The notes beneath the pieces were generated by a model, which was not told where the DNA came from, made no database searches, and was given only the letters and a program-made list of their open reading frames with translations. A DNA stretch of 64,000 nucleotides from Streptomyces rhizosphaerihabitans (GTDB lineage: Bacteria > Actinomycetota > Actinomycetes > Streptomycetales > Streptomycetaceae), in assembly GCF_025399795.1 (NCBI RefSeq), contig NZ_JAODTZ010000002.1, positions 286,808 to 350,807 on the forward strand, given 5' to 3'. The translations under genes and the position numbers were made by a program. Shown piece by piece: positions 7,924 through 15,960 of this stretch. The first letter of the stretch is position 1. Each line of letters starts with the position of its first letter.

Positions 7924-8529
7924 ATGTTCGACGTCGCCGTCTTCGGCTCCCTCTTCGTCACCCTCTTCGTCATCATGGATCCCCCCGGGATCACTCCGAT
8001 CTTCCTGGCGCTCACCGCCGGCCGCCCCGCCAGGGTGCAGCGGCGGATGGCCTTCCAGGCGGTCTGCGTCGCCGGTGGCGTCATCACCACCTTCGGGCTC
8101 CTCGGGCACCAGATCCTGGGCTACCTGCACGTGTCCGTGCCCGCGCTGATGATCGCGGGCGGACTGCTGCTCCTGCTCATCGCCCTCGACCTGCTGACCG
8201 GCAAGACCGACGAGCCGAAGCAGACCAAGGACGTCAACGTAGCCCTCGTCCCCCTGGGCATGCCGCTGCTCGCCGGGCCGGGCGCGATCGTGTCCGTGAT
8301 CCTCGCGGTGCAGAAGGCCGACACGGTCGCCACACAGGTCTCGCTGTGGTCCGCCATCCTCGCGATCCATGTCGTGCTGTGGATCGTGATGCGCTACTCG
8401 CTGCTGATCATCCGCGTCATCAAGGACGGTGGCGTGGTACTGGTGACCCGGCTCGCGGGCATGATGCTCTCCGCCATCGCGGTGCAGCAGATCATCAACG
8501 GCGTCACGCAGGTGATCCAGGGGAGCTGA
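7924..8529 (+). CDS. MarC-family integral membrane protein
   Basis: A 201-residue protein with six hydrophobic segments and the MarC/UPF0056 hallmarks: FVIMDPPGITPIFLALT in the first helix, and the repeat-related LGMPLLAGPGAIVSVIL in the second half, reflecting the internal duplication of this family. It is located in the cytoplasmic membrane. The E. coli namesake was once linked to multiple antibiotic resistance, but that role was not confirmed, and the transported substrate is unknown. The ATG follows a CTCTCCACC stretch with no strong ribosome site; upstream in-frame starts add only Arg/Pro-rich sequence and were rejected. Confidence 0.85.
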   Translation: MFDVAVFGSLFVTLFVIMDPPGITPIFLALTAGRPARVQRRMAFQAVCVAGGVITTFGLLGHQILGYLHVSVPALMIAGGLLLLLIALDLLTGKTDEPKQTKDVNVALVPLGMPLLAGPGAIVSVILAVQKADTVATQVSLWSAILAIHVVLWIVMRYSLLIIRVIKDGGVVLVTRLAGMMLSAIAVQQIINGVTQVIQGS

Positions 8530-8760
8530 GGGCCTTCCCCGGGCGGTCCAGGAAAGCCGATGACAGGGGGCTGGCGGCCTCCCCCGGGCGGTCCAGGGAA
8601 GCTGACGGCCTTTCCGGGGGGATCCAGGGACCCGACCGGCTTTCTCGGGGTGATCCAGGGACCTTGACGGCCTTCCCCGGGGGGAGCAGGGGGCTGGCGG
8701 CCTCCCCCGGGCGGTCCAGGGAGCGGATGGGTTCCCGGGGCGATCCGGACGGGGCCCATG
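8530..8760. repeat. About seven degenerate copies of a ~31-bp repeat downstream of marC
   Basis: The core CGGCCTTCCCCGGGCGGTCC, followed by AGGGA, recurs with substitutions at roughly 31-base intervals, right after the marC stop codon and before the terminator. Two units (about 8570 and 8696) are nearly identical. The array lies outside genes, and its unit length does not preserve a reading frame. Confidence 0.7.
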
Positions 8761-8777
8761 GCTTCGTCCGGACACGC

Positions 8778-8813
8778 AGAGCCCCGCACGGCATCCTCGC
8801 CGTGCGGGGCTCT
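8778..8813. terminator. Strong bidirectional terminator hairpin
   Basis: Fifteen-base-pair perfect stem (AGAGCCCCGCACGGC with its complement) around a six-base loop. It lies between marC and the oppositely transcribed 50-residue gene and would serve both. Confidence 0.8.
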
Positions 8814-8906
8814 GAAGTCTGAGCAGCGTCTGCGGTCCGCAACGCCTTTCGGTCCTACGAGGCGCTTTCGATGCGTCCTCGTACGGCGAAGCGGATGATC
8901 GTCGTG

Positions 8907-9059
8907 TTACGAAGCGGTTGAATCGGCCGGGCGGATCCACAGTCGCTGCCCGATGGCGGCGGCCTGCTGAACGATCCGGTTGACGGAGGCGGCGTCCACG
9001 ACAGTGCTGTCCACGGGTGTGCCGTCGACATCGTCGAGTCGCATGATTTCGAAGCGCAT
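8907..9059 (-). CDS. Small conserved protein, 50 residues
   Basis: Short gene encoding MRFEIMRLDDVDGTPVDST, then VVDAASVNRIVQQAAAIGQ, ending RLWIRPADSTAS. The ATG is preceded by AAGGGAGA at good spacing. Codon bias is normal and the translation has a plausible beta-beta-alpha layout. I recall similar small proteins in other streptomycetes but know no function. It is preceded by a SigR-type promoter at 9150-9176, which places it in the thiol-oxidative stress response if functional. It is too short for most automatic gene callers. Confidence 0.75.
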   Translation of the reverse strand: MRFEIMRLDDVDGTPVDSTVVDAASVNRIVQQAAAIGQRLWIRPADSTAS

Positions 9060-9149
9060 GGGCTTCTCCCTTCGTCTGGTCATCCTCCTGAGGAGAACTA
9101 CTTGTGTGTGAAGAGCGAGGCATTGCTGTCCTCGCTCTCGTAGGGAGTC

Positions 9150-9176
9150 AACGGGATGCGTGTTACAAACATTCCC
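9150..9176 (-). promoter_or_regulatory. SigR-type promoter for the 50-residue gene
   Basis: On the minus strand GGGAAT (complement at 9171-9176), exactly 18 bases, then GTTGA (complement starting at 9152). This matches the known Streptomyces SigR consensus GGGAAT-N18-GTT. The transcript would have about 80 untranslated bases before the ATG at 9059. Confidence 0.65.
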
Positions 9177-9285
9177 TACGCTAAGGAAACTTTTCGAGAA
9201 CCTAATTACTGGCGGGTAGGCCGGGTGGCGGAGACTGAACGGCGCCGGTTGTGTTCGCAGCGTGACCGCCGGGACAATGGGATTG

Positions 9286-10182
9286 ATGAACGACGACCAC
9301 GCGGCGCTCGCCGCCCGCATAGACCGTACGAACGAGCTGCTCCAGCGCATGCTCGCCGAGGTCGCGAAGACCCCTTCCACCCATGCGATCTTCGTCGACG
9401 CCGGATATCTGTACGCGGCCGCGGGGCGGCTCGTCGCCGGCACGGAGGACCGCCGTTCGTTCGACCTGGACACCGAGGGCCTCATCGAGGCGCTCATCGA
9501 CCGGGCCCGCACGATCTTCGCGGACAGCCGACTGCTCCGCGTCTACTGGTACGACGGCGCGCGGCGTCGCATCCACACCGCGGAACAGCAGTCCATCGCC
9601 GAACTCCCGGACGTGAAGGTCCGGTTGGGCAACCTGAACGCCAACAACCAGCAAAAGGGCGTCGATTCACTCATCCGGTCGGACCTGGAGTCCCTCGCCC
9701 GGCACCGCGCCATCAGTGACGCGGCGCTGCTCGGCGGAGACGAGGACCTCGTCTCCGCGGTCGAGGCGGCGCAGGGCTACGGCGCCCGGGTCCACCTCTG
9801 GGGCATCGAGGCGCCCGAGGGACGCAACCAGGCCGAACCGCTTCTCTGGGAGGTCGACAGCCAGCGCACGCTCGACCTCGACTTCTTCAAGCCGTATGTG
9901 GCCAGGCGGACCGCCCAGTCGTACGACCCGACGGCGGCGGTCCGGCCCACCCGGGAGGACGTGCGCTTCGTGGGCGCCCAGATCGCCGCGAAGTGGCTGG
10001 CCGCGCGGGGCCGCGAATCCCTGGTGGAGCTGCTTCCCGGGCACCCCTACCTCCCCGGCTCGGTCGACCAGGACCTGCTGGTCGAGGCCGAGGGCCTGCT
10101 CCAGTACTCCTTGCGCGGACAGTCGGATCTGCGCCGCGCATTGCGGGACGGCTTCTGGGAGCACTTGCAGGCGCAGTACTAG
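9286..10182 (+). CDS. NYN-domain (PIN-like) protein
   Basis: A 298-residue protein. A short N-terminal coiled-coil-like helix (AALAARIDRTNELLQRMLAEV) precedes a NYN/LabA-like domain. Acidic positions expected for the PIN-like metal site are visible: IFVDAGYLY (about residues 35-43), KGVDSLIRSDL (about 125) and LLGGDEDLVSAVEAAQGYGA (about 150). NYN proteins are predicted RNA-processing nucleases. The C-terminal 100 residues form a second domain seen in the actinobacterial family. The ATG at 9286 gives the usual family start MNDDHAALA; a GTG 24 bases upstream is possible. It is divergent from the SigR-controlled small gene. Confidence 0.8.
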   Translation: MNDDHAALAARIDRTNELLQRMLAEVAKTPSTHAIFVDAGYLYAAAGRLVAGTEDRRSFDLDTEGLIEALIDRARTIFADSRLLRVYWYDGARRRIHTAEQQSIAELPDVKVRLGNLNANNQQKGVDSLIRSDLESLARHRAISDAALLGGDEDLVSAVEAAQGYGARVHLWGIEAPEGRNQAEPLLWEVDSQRTLDLDFFKPYVARRTAQSYDPTAAVRPTREDVRFVGAQIAAKWLAARGRESLVELLPGHPYLPGSVDQDLLVEAEGLLQYSLRGQSDLRRALRDGFWEHLQAQY

Positions 10183-10205
10183 GAGCACTTGCAGGCGCAG
10201 TACCA
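10160..10205. repeat. 24-bp tandem duplication across the 3' end of the NYN gene
   Basis: GGAGCACTTGCAGGCGCAGT plus AC occurs once as the last codons of the gene and again immediately after the stop codon, separated only by TA. A recent slippage event is likely. The coding frame is intact because the stop precedes the second copy. Confidence 0.8.
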
Positions 10206-10245
10206 GGGGCGCGGGCGCCGCACCGGCCAGGGGCTGCCGTTCGGG

Positions 10246-11127
10246 TCAGGTCGCGGGGCGCGAGCGCGTGCTGTCCCAGAAACCGGCCAGAGCGCGGGCG
10301 GTCTCCAGGGGCTGGTCGGCGTTCGGGGAGTGCTCCGCCCCCTCGACGACGGTGCGGTGCGCGTCCAGTCGTACGGCCATGGTGTCCAGCAGGGAGACCG
10401 GCCAGGTGTCGTCGCGCTCGCCGGATATCACGTGCTTCGGGAGGGGGACGGCGGCCAGTTCGGTGACGCGGTCGGGCTCGTCGCAGAGCTGGCGGCCCGT
10501 GGCGACGAGTTGGGCGGGGCTGTTGGCGAGCCAGCGGCGGCGCAGGTCGGCGAGGTCGTCGAGCCCCGCGTCCAGCCCTCCCGTGTCGGTCTCCTCGGGC
10601 GGCTCCATCGCCCGTATCGCCTCCCACACCTCGGCCATGCTCATCACGGCCAGCGCGTCCCGCAACAGCTTGACGCGCTGCTGCTGAGCCGTGGAGATCT
10701 GGGCGGGGCCGGAGGCCATGAGCGTCAGTGAGGCGAACGGCGACGGGTCGACCAGTACCGCGGCGCGGGCGATCTGGCCGCCGAGCGAGTGCCCCACGAG
10801 GTGGACGGGGGCGCCGACGGCGGCCGCCTGCGCGAGCACGTCCTGTGCCAACTCGCTCTGCGCGTAAGCCGTTTCGTCGTCCTGTGGCCCCTCGGTCTCG
10901 AACTGTCCGCGCCCGTCCACGGCCACCGTCCGGTACCCCGCCGCGGCCAACGGCGTGTGCAGCGCGATGAAGTCCTCCTTGCTCCCGGTGAACCCCGGCA
11001 GCAGCAAGGCGGTCCCCCTGGACTGTCCGTCCGGCACGGCGTCGAGCACGGCGAACTCGCCGCGCGCGGTCGACAGCCGGTAGGCGCGGACACCCGTGGG
11101 CGGAACGAACGTGTAGGGCCTGCTCAT
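10246..11127 (-). CDS. Alpha/beta-fold hydrolase
   Basis: A 293-residue hydrolase with complete catalytic layout. The oxyanion region is LLLPGFTGSKEDF (about 41-53), the nucleophile elbow GHSLGG (about 113-118, Ser), an Asp follows strand 7 around ISGERDDTWPVS, and the catalytic His is in VEGAEHSPNADQP near the C-terminus. Substrate cannot be told; relatives include esterases and lactonases. It has an ATG start and is convergent with the NYN gene, from which it is separated by only 63 bases. Confidence 0.88.
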   Translation of the reverse strand: MSRPYTFVPPTGVRAYRLSTARGEFAVLDAVPDGQSRGTALLLPGFTGSKEDFIALHTPLAAAGYRTVAVDGRGQFETEGPQDDETAYAQSELAQDVLAQAAAVGAPVHLVGHSLGGQIARAAVLVDPSPFASLTLMASGPAQISTAQQQRVKLLRDALAVMSMAEVWEAIRAMEPPEETDTGGLDAGLDDLADLRRRWLANSPAQLVATGRQLCDEPDRVTELAAVPLPKHVISGERDDTWPVSLLDTMAVRLDAHRTVVEGAEHSPNADQPLETARALAGFWDSTRSRPAT

Positions 11128-11231
11128 GCGGAGGAGGCTATCGGGCGCCGGTGACGGCCGCTCGGCGGGGCCGGATCGGTGAAGGCGCCAAAGGGGACAG
11201 GCAAAGCAGGGGCGGAGGCGGCGGAAACGCC

Positions 11232-11270
11232 GATGGCCCGGTCCCCACCGGAAGGGGGGACCGGGCCATC
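11232..11270 (-). terminator. Terminator hairpin of the DEAD-box helicase gene
   Basis: Perfect 15-base-pair stem starting GATGGCCCGGTCCCC around a nine-base loop, ending ten bases past the helicase stop codon. Confidence 0.75.
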
Positions 11271-11280
11271 GGGCTGGAGA

Positions 11281-13698
11281 TCAGCTCTCCGTGGGCTCCG
11301 TGGCGACAGCCTTGCGGGTGCGTCGACGGGTGACGGGCTTGGCGTCCGTCTCGTCGGCGGCCTGGGCCGGGATGTCGGCGTCGGCGACGGCCTTGCGGGT
11401 CCGGCGGCGTACGGGCTTGGCGTCCGTCTCCTCGGCGGCGGCCTCGGCCGTGTCCGTGGTGGCGGTCGCGGCCTTGGCCCGGGTGCGCCGGGGCTTGGTC
11501 TCGGCGACGGTCTCGGCGACCTCGGTGGCGGCGGCCTCGACGGTGTCGAGGACGGCCTCCGCGGCCTTGCGGGTGCGTCGACGGGTGACGGGCTTGGCGT
11601 CCGTCTCGTCGGCGGCCTGGGCCGGGATGTCGGCGTCGGCGACGGCCTTGCGGGTCCGGCGGCGTACGGGCTTGGCGTCCGTCTCCTCGGCGGCGGCCTC
11701 GGCCGTGTCCGTGGCGGCGGTCGCGGCCTTGGCCCGGGTGCGCCGGGGCTTGGTCTCGGCGACGGTCTCGGCGACCTCGGTGGCGGCGGCCTCGACGGTG
11801 TCGAGGACGGCCTCCGCGGCCTTGCGGGTCCGTCGACGGGTGACGGGCTTCGCCGGAGCCTCGGTGACCTCGGCGGCCTCCGTGACCGTCTCGGCCGCGG
11901 GCGCCGTCTCGACCGTCTTACGGGTGCGACGGCGGGCCGGCCTGGCCGGAGCCTCGGCGACGACCTCGGCGGCGATGCTCTCGACCACGGCCTCGGCAGC
12001 GGTCACCGCCGCCGTCTCGACAGCGGTCTCGGTGGGTTCGGCGCTCTTCCGGGTCCGGCGACGGCGCGGCGCGGCCGACTCGTCGGTGACCCCCTCCGCC
12101 GTCGCGACGGCGGCTTCCGCGGCCTCGGCCACCGGAGCGGCCACGGCAGCGGCGGCCACCGGCTCGGACCCCGCTGCACCGCGCGTACGGCGACGGCGGC
12201 GCGGAGTGCGGGGCTCGGTGGCCTCGACGGCCGCGGGAGACTCCCTGGTCACCTCGGGCGACGTGGACGTGGACGCGGACGTCTCGTCCGTCGACGCACC
12301 GTTGCGCGTACGACGGCGCTGGCGCGGCGTGCGCGCCGGGCGCTCACGTTCGCGCTCGGTGGTCGACGGCGCCGCCGTACGGCCACCGCGGCCACGCGGG
12401 CCGCCACGGCCACCGGTCTCGCCCAGGTCCTCGACCGCTTCGGCCGCGAGCCCGGCGCGGGTGCGCTCGGCACGCGGCAGGACACCCTTGGTGCCGACCG
12501 GGATGCTCAGCTCCTCGAAGAGGTGCGGGGACGTGGAGTACGTCTCCGGCGGGTTGCCGAAGCCGAGGTCCAGCGCCTTGTTGATCAGCTGCCAGCGCGG
12601 GATGTCGTCCCAGTCGACGAGGGTGATCGCGATGCCCTTGGCACCCGCGCGGCCGGTGCGGCCGATGCGGTGCAGGTACGTCTTCTCGTCCTCGGGGGAC
12701 TGGTAGTTGATGACGTGGGTGACACCCTCGACGTCGATACCGCGGGCCGCGACGTCGGTGCAGACGAGGACGTCGACCTTGCCGTTGCGGAACGCGCGCA
12801 GCGCCTGCTCGCGGGCGCCCTGGCCGAGGTCGCCGTGGACCGCGCCGGAGGCGAAGCCGCGCTGCTGGAGCTGGTCGGCGAGGTCGGCCGCCGTGCGCTT
12901 GGTGCGGCAGAAGACCATGGCCAGGCCGCGGCCGTCGGCCTGCAGTATGCGGGCGACCAGCTCGGGCTTGTCCATGTTGTGCGCGCGGTAGATGAACTGC
13001 GCGGTGTTGCGGACCGTCGCGCCCGAGTCGTCCGGCTCGGAGGCGCGGATGTGCGTGGGCTGCGACATGTAGCGGCGCGCGAGACCGATGACCGCGCCCG
13101 GCATGGTGGCCGAGAACAGCATCGTCTGACGGCGGGGCGGCAGCATGTTCATGATCTTCTCGACGTCGGGCAGGAAGCCCAGGTCGAGCATCTCGTCGGC
13201 CTCGTCGAGGACGAGCGCCTTGATGTGCTTGAGGTTGAGCTTCTTCTGGCCCGCGAGGTCCAGCAGACGGCCCGGGGTGCCGACGATGACGTCGACGCCC
13301 TTCTTCAGGGCCTCCACCTGCGGCTCGTACGCGCGGCCGCCGTAGATGGCGAGAACGCGTACGTTGCGGACCTTGCCCGCGGTCAGCAGGTCGTTGGTCA
13401 CCTGGGTGCACAGCTCGCGCGTCGGGACGACGACGAGAGCCTGCGGGGCGTCGGTGAGCTGCTCGGGCTTGGCCCGGCCCGCCTCGACGTCCGCGGGGAC
13501 GGTGACGCGCTCGAGGAGCGGAAGGCCGAAGCCCAGCGTCTTGCCGGTGCCGGTCTTCGCCTGGCCGATGACGTCGCTGCCGGAAAGGGCGACGGGGAGC
13601 GTCATCTCCTGGATGGGGAAGGGGTTGACGATGCCGACGGCCTCAAGGGCTTCGGCGGTCTCAGGAAGGATTCCGAGGTCTCGGAAAGTCGTAGTCAG
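11281..13698 (-). CDS. DEAD-box ATP-dependent RNA helicase with long basic repetitive tail
   Basis: About 805 residues. The helicase core has all motifs in order: Q-motif region PFPIQEMT, AKTGTGKT, VVPTREL, TPGRLLD, LDEADEMLD, LFSATMP, VFCRTKRTA, VCTDVAARGID, HRIGRTGRAG. It should unwind RNA in ribosome assembly, cold adaptation or mRNA decay with RNase E-type complexes. After about residue 420 a Gly/Arg stretch leads to an Ala/Glu/Thr-rich tail with many RRRTRK clusters, probably RNA-binding and disordered; the last part contains two near-identical 85-residue repeats. The start is uncertain: homology begins at TTTFRDLGILPETAEAL, and the only initiator-like codon near a ribosome site (AGAGG) is CTG at 13698. 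Upstream ATGs give non-homologous sequence. Confidence 0.88.
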   Translation of the reverse strand: MTTTFRDLGILPETAEALEAVGIVNPFPIQEMTLPVALSGSDVIGQAKTGTGKTLGFGLPLLERVTVPADVEAGRAKPEQLTDAPQALVVVPTRELCTQVTNDLLTAGKVRNVRVLAIYGGRAYEPQVEALKKGVDVIVGTPGRLLDLAGQKKLNLKHIKALVLDEADEMLDLGFLPDVEKIMNMLPPRRQTMLFSATMPGAVIGLARRYMSQPTHIRASEPDDSGATVRNTAQFIYRAHNMDKPELVARILQADGRGLAMVFCRTKRTAADLADQLQQRGFASGAVHGDLGQGAREQALRAFRNGKVDVLVCTDVAARGIDVEGVTHVINYQSPEDEKTYLHRIGRTGRAGAKGIAITLVDWDDIPRWQLINKALDLGFGNPPETYSTSPHLFEELSIPVGTKGVLPRAERTRAGLAAEAVEDLGETGGRGGPRGRGGRTAAPSTTERERERPARTPRQRRRTRNGASTDETSASTSTSPEVTRESPAAVEATEPRTPRRRRRTRGAAGSEPVAAAAVAAPVAEAAEAAVATAEGVTDESAAPRRRRTRKSAEPTETAVETAAVTAAEAVVESIAAEVVAEAPARPARRRTRKTVETAPAAETVTEAAEVTEAPAKPVTRRRTRKAAEAVLDTVEAAATEVAETVAETKPRRTRAKAATAATDTAEAAAEETDAKPVRRRTRKAVADADIPAQAADETDAKPVTRRRTRKAAEAVLDTVEAAATEVAETVAETKPRRTRAKAATATTDTAEAAAEETDAKPVRRRTRKAVADADIPAQAADETDAKPVTRRRTRKAVATEPTES
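11309..11818. repeat. Two near-identical 255-bp tandem repeats inside the helicase tail
   Basis: Copies at 11309-11563 and 11564-11818, with the start of a third at 11819. I see only one clear difference between the full copies (GTGGTGG versus GTGGCGG near 11458 and 11713). The period is 85 codons, so frame is kept. Such identity implies a recent duplication or ongoing homogenisation. Confidence 0.9.
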
Positions 13699-14078
13699 GG
13701 TGCTGCCTCTTCTGTGTACGCGGTGCGAGGCGAGCGCGGGGGTCGTGTCGGGACCGTGCCGGGGACGTCGGCCGCTCTTGACGGGCGGGCCGAGTGGCAT
13801 GGGACCACTGCCGACGCTCGAGCTCTCGTGCCGCTGAGGGTTCCCTCCGGATGTCGTACGCAATGTGCCGTACCGACGTGGAGGGCTGTCGGGTCGGAGC
13901 CGATCGGGCCACCGACCGGGCATCCTCATTCGTGCGGCCCGTCGAATTTACTCGCCGGGCGCATTACCACCATACCCCGGAATCGCGCACATGCGATGGC
14001 CGATTTGGTCACGTAGTCGTCGTCACACTGGTTGACCAGGGGCTTCCCTCGTGCTGTGAGCGGGCTATTGTGCGCTTC
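13699..14078. other. Divergent promoter region between helicase and ferritin-like genes
   Basis: 380 bases holding the promoters of both flanking genes. Sequence up to about 13930 is open in the helicase frame but does not look like protein. The part near 13945-13985 is relatively AT-rich. The ATG at 14079 follows GGGCTATTGTGCGCTTC without a ribosome site, which suggests a leaderless start. Confidence 0.5.
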
Positions 14079-14840
14079 ATGACGACGCCTGACAACGCCG
14101 CTGAGAAGCCCGCCGAGGCCCCCGCCGACACCGCCCCCGCGGCCACCGGAGTCGCCGCGCAGAACTGGGACACGGCCTCGGCCGAGCCGCAGTACCGCGC
14201 CGCGGTCGTGGACCTGCTCGGAGCGCTCGCGTACGGCGAGCTCGCGGCGTTCGAGCGGCTCGCGGAGGACGCCAAGCTGGCGCCCACGCTCAGCGACAAG
14301 GCGGAGCTGGCGAAGATGGCCTCGGCCGAGTTCCACCACTTCGAGCAGCTGCGGGACCGGCTCTCCGCGGTCGGCGCGGAGCCGACGCAGGCGATGGAGC
14401 CCTTCGTCGCCGCGCTCGACGGCTTCCACCGGCAGACGGCTCCCTCGGACTGGCTGGAGGGGCTCGTCAAGGCGTACGTCGGCGACTCGATCGCCAGTGA
14501 CTTCTACCGTGAGGTCGCGGCCCGCCTCGACTCGGACACCCGCAAGCTCGTCCTCGGCGTCCTCGACGACACCGGTCACGCCGGCTTCGCCATCGAGAAG
14601 GTGCGCGCCGCGATCGACGCCGACCCGCGGGTGGGGGGGCGGCTCGCGCTGTGGGCGCGACGGCTGATGGGCGAGGCCCTGTCCCAGTCGCAGCGTGTGG
14701 TCGCCGACCGCGACGCCCTGTCGACGATGCTCGTGGGCGGCGTCGCGGACGGGTTCGATCTCGCGGAGGTCGGTCGGATGTTCTCCCGGATCACCGAGGC
14801 GCACACCAAGCGGATGGCCGCACTGGGCCTCGCCGCCTAG
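14079..14840 (+). CDS. Ferritin-like fold protein (MiaE-like)
   Basis: A 253-residue protein. After a 30-residue Ala/Pro-rich leader comes a four-helix ferritin-like domain with carboxylate/His iron-ligand motifs: YGELAAFERL (Glu), AEFHHFEQLRDRL (E..H), KAYVGDSIASDFYREVA, and DTGHAGFAIEKV (D..H). This resembles the diiron family around MiaE, the tRNA hydroxylase, but actinobacterial members are of unconfirmed substrate. The protein is cytosolic with no signal. A hairpin at 14851-14874 follows immediately and probably ends the transcript. Confidence 0.8.
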   Translation: MTTPDNAAEKPAEAPADTAPAATGVAAQNWDTASAEPQYRAAVVDLLGALAYGELAAFERLAEDAKLAPTLSDKAELAKMASAEFHHFEQLRDRLSAVGAEPTQAMEPFVAALDGFHRQTAPSDWLEGLVKAYVGDSIASDFYREVAARLDSDTRKLVLGVLDDTGHAGFAIEKVRAAIDADPRVGGRLALWARRLMGEALSQSQRVVADRDALSTMLVGGVADGFDLAEVGRMFSRITEAHTKRMAALGLAA

Positions 14841-14850
14841 GACTCGTCCG

Positions 14851-14874
14851 GGCGCAGGTCCTGGAACCTGCGCC
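14851..14874 (+). terminator. Hairpin after the ferritin-like gene
   Basis: Perfect nine-base-pair stem GGCGCAGGT with complement and a six-base loop, ten bases after the stop codon. No T-tract follows, as is usual for streptomycete terminators. Confidence 0.6.
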
Positions 14875-14981
14875 GCGGCCGGTCCTTCGGGCGGGTCCCC
14901 CGGGCGTGGTTCGGAACAAGCGTCGAGGGACGCCCCTAGCCGCGCGGTTCACGGTCGCGGAAGCGGGGGTTGCGGAACGGC

Positions 14982-15251
14982 TTACGCCGTCGCCGAGCGG
15001 CGGCGAAACCGCTCCTCGGGGCGGAGCAGCAGCGACAGCAGCGCCGCGGAGACGGCCGCCGCGCCGAGCAGGATGACCAGGAAGTGGCCGGAGCCCAGAG
15101 CCGTGTGCGTCAGGAAGGCGCCGAACAGGGCTCCTGCCACGCCGGTCGACAGGACCAGACTGCGTGCCGGCAATCGGTGGGGCAGGCGGTACGAAGCCGC
15201 CCACGCCAGCGCGAGACCGAGCAGCGCGGAGCCGAGCGCTTCCAAGAACAT
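14982..15251 (-). CDS. Small three-helix membrane protein
   Basis: An 89-residue protein with three hydrophobic segments: ALGSALLGLALAWAASY, SLVLSTGVAGALFGAFL and FLVILLGAAAVSAALLSLLL. It ends in a basic cytoplasmic tail (RPEERFRRRSATA). The ATG follows GGGAGGGA at good spacing. Small integral membrane proteins of this kind are common in streptomycetes, and I recognise no specific family. Confidence 0.75.
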   Translation of the reverse strand: MFLEALGSALLGLALAWAASYRLPHRLPARSLVLSTGVAGALFGAFLTHTALGSGHFLVILLGAAAVSAALLSLLLRPEERFRRRSATA

Positions 15252-15480
15252 GGTGAAGGTCCCTCCCGCACGGCCGGTGCAAATCGGTCGTAGCCGGTCC
15301 TACCCCCGACGTGCGGAACGCAACCCTCCTCTGTGTCCGGCATGTGCTCCATCTGTGGACGCGCCGGGCGCACGGCACAGCCCGGACCGGGGTGGAGCGG
15401 GATTGGCGTGCGCGGGAGCGGGATTCGGCTTGCGGTGGAGCGGGATTCGGCGTGGGCCGGACGGGGGCCGGGTGCGTCGA

Positions 15481-15531
15481 GTGGTACGGGAAGGGCCCGG
15501 TGACGAGGTCACCGGGCCCTTCCCGTACCAC
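15481..15531. terminator. Exceptionally strong bidirectional terminator (24-bp perfect stem)
   Basis: Arms at 15481-15504 and 15508-15531 are perfectly complementary around a three-base GAG loop. It lies just past the stop codon of the DUF3107 gene and faces the three short GAGCGGGATT repeats on its left. Confidence 0.85.
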
Positions 15532-15548
15532 TTCGTTGCTCTGCCGCT

Positions 15549-15776
15549 CTACAGAGCGCTGAATCCGACCTTGCGCTGCGTGGGCTCGCCGAGCTCCACG
15601 TACGCCAGCCGGTCGGCCGGAACCAGGACCTTGCGGCCGTGGTCGTCCACGAGGCTCAGCAGCTGCGACTTGCCGGCCAGCGCCTCGGACACCGCGCGCT
15701 CGACCTCTTCCGGGGTCTGACCGCTCTCCAGAACGATCTCGCGGGGCGCGTGCTGCACGCCGATCTTGACCTCCAC
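15549..15776 (-). CDS. DUF3107 family protein
   Basis: A 75-residue protein with the DUF3107 signature start VEVKIGVQHAPREIVLESGQ and ending ADRLAYVELGEPTQRKVGFS. The GTG start at 15776 is chosen because the family begins at VEVKIG and GGAGGG lies nine bases upstream; longer in-frame starts would bury this ribosome site. The family is almost universal in actinobacteria, about this length, and of unknown function. It is predicted to be cytosolic. Confidence 0.88.
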   Translation of the reverse strand: MEVKIGVQHAPREIVLESGQTPEEVERAVSEALAGKSQLLSLVDDHGRKVLVPADRLAYVELGEPTQRKVGFSAL

Positions 15777-15904
15777 GGCTTTGTCCCTCCGACGGTCAGT
15801 CATGTGCGCGTTCGTACGCGCCGTACGCAGCACACATTAGCCCGGCGAGGGGAGGTGCACGCTCCGCCCGGGAACGCCAGGAGCGAACAGCAGACGGGAA
15901 CAAA

Positions 15905-15937
15905 GAAGCGGCCGAGGGGTGCTTCCCCGGCCGCTTC
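15905..15937 (-). terminator. Terminator of the TetR gene
   Basis: Stem GAAGCGGCCG with complement plus an inner AGGGG/CCCC extension. On the minus strand it is followed by CTTTGTT, giving a short T-rich tail. It lies 24 bases beyond the TetR stop codon. Confidence 0.7.
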
Positions 15938-15960
15938 CCTGGTGTCGGTGATTCAGCGGG

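Noticed and set aside
7528..9123. Long minus-strand frame across marC
   Set aside because: Translation is Pro/Arg/Gly-rich in the intergenic parts and a shadow of MarC in the middle.
11179..14016. Very long open frame antisense to the DEAD-box helicase
   Set aside because: It mirrors the GC-biased codons and Glu/Ala repeats of the real gene; the translation is Gly/Leu/Arg repeats with no start signal or homology.
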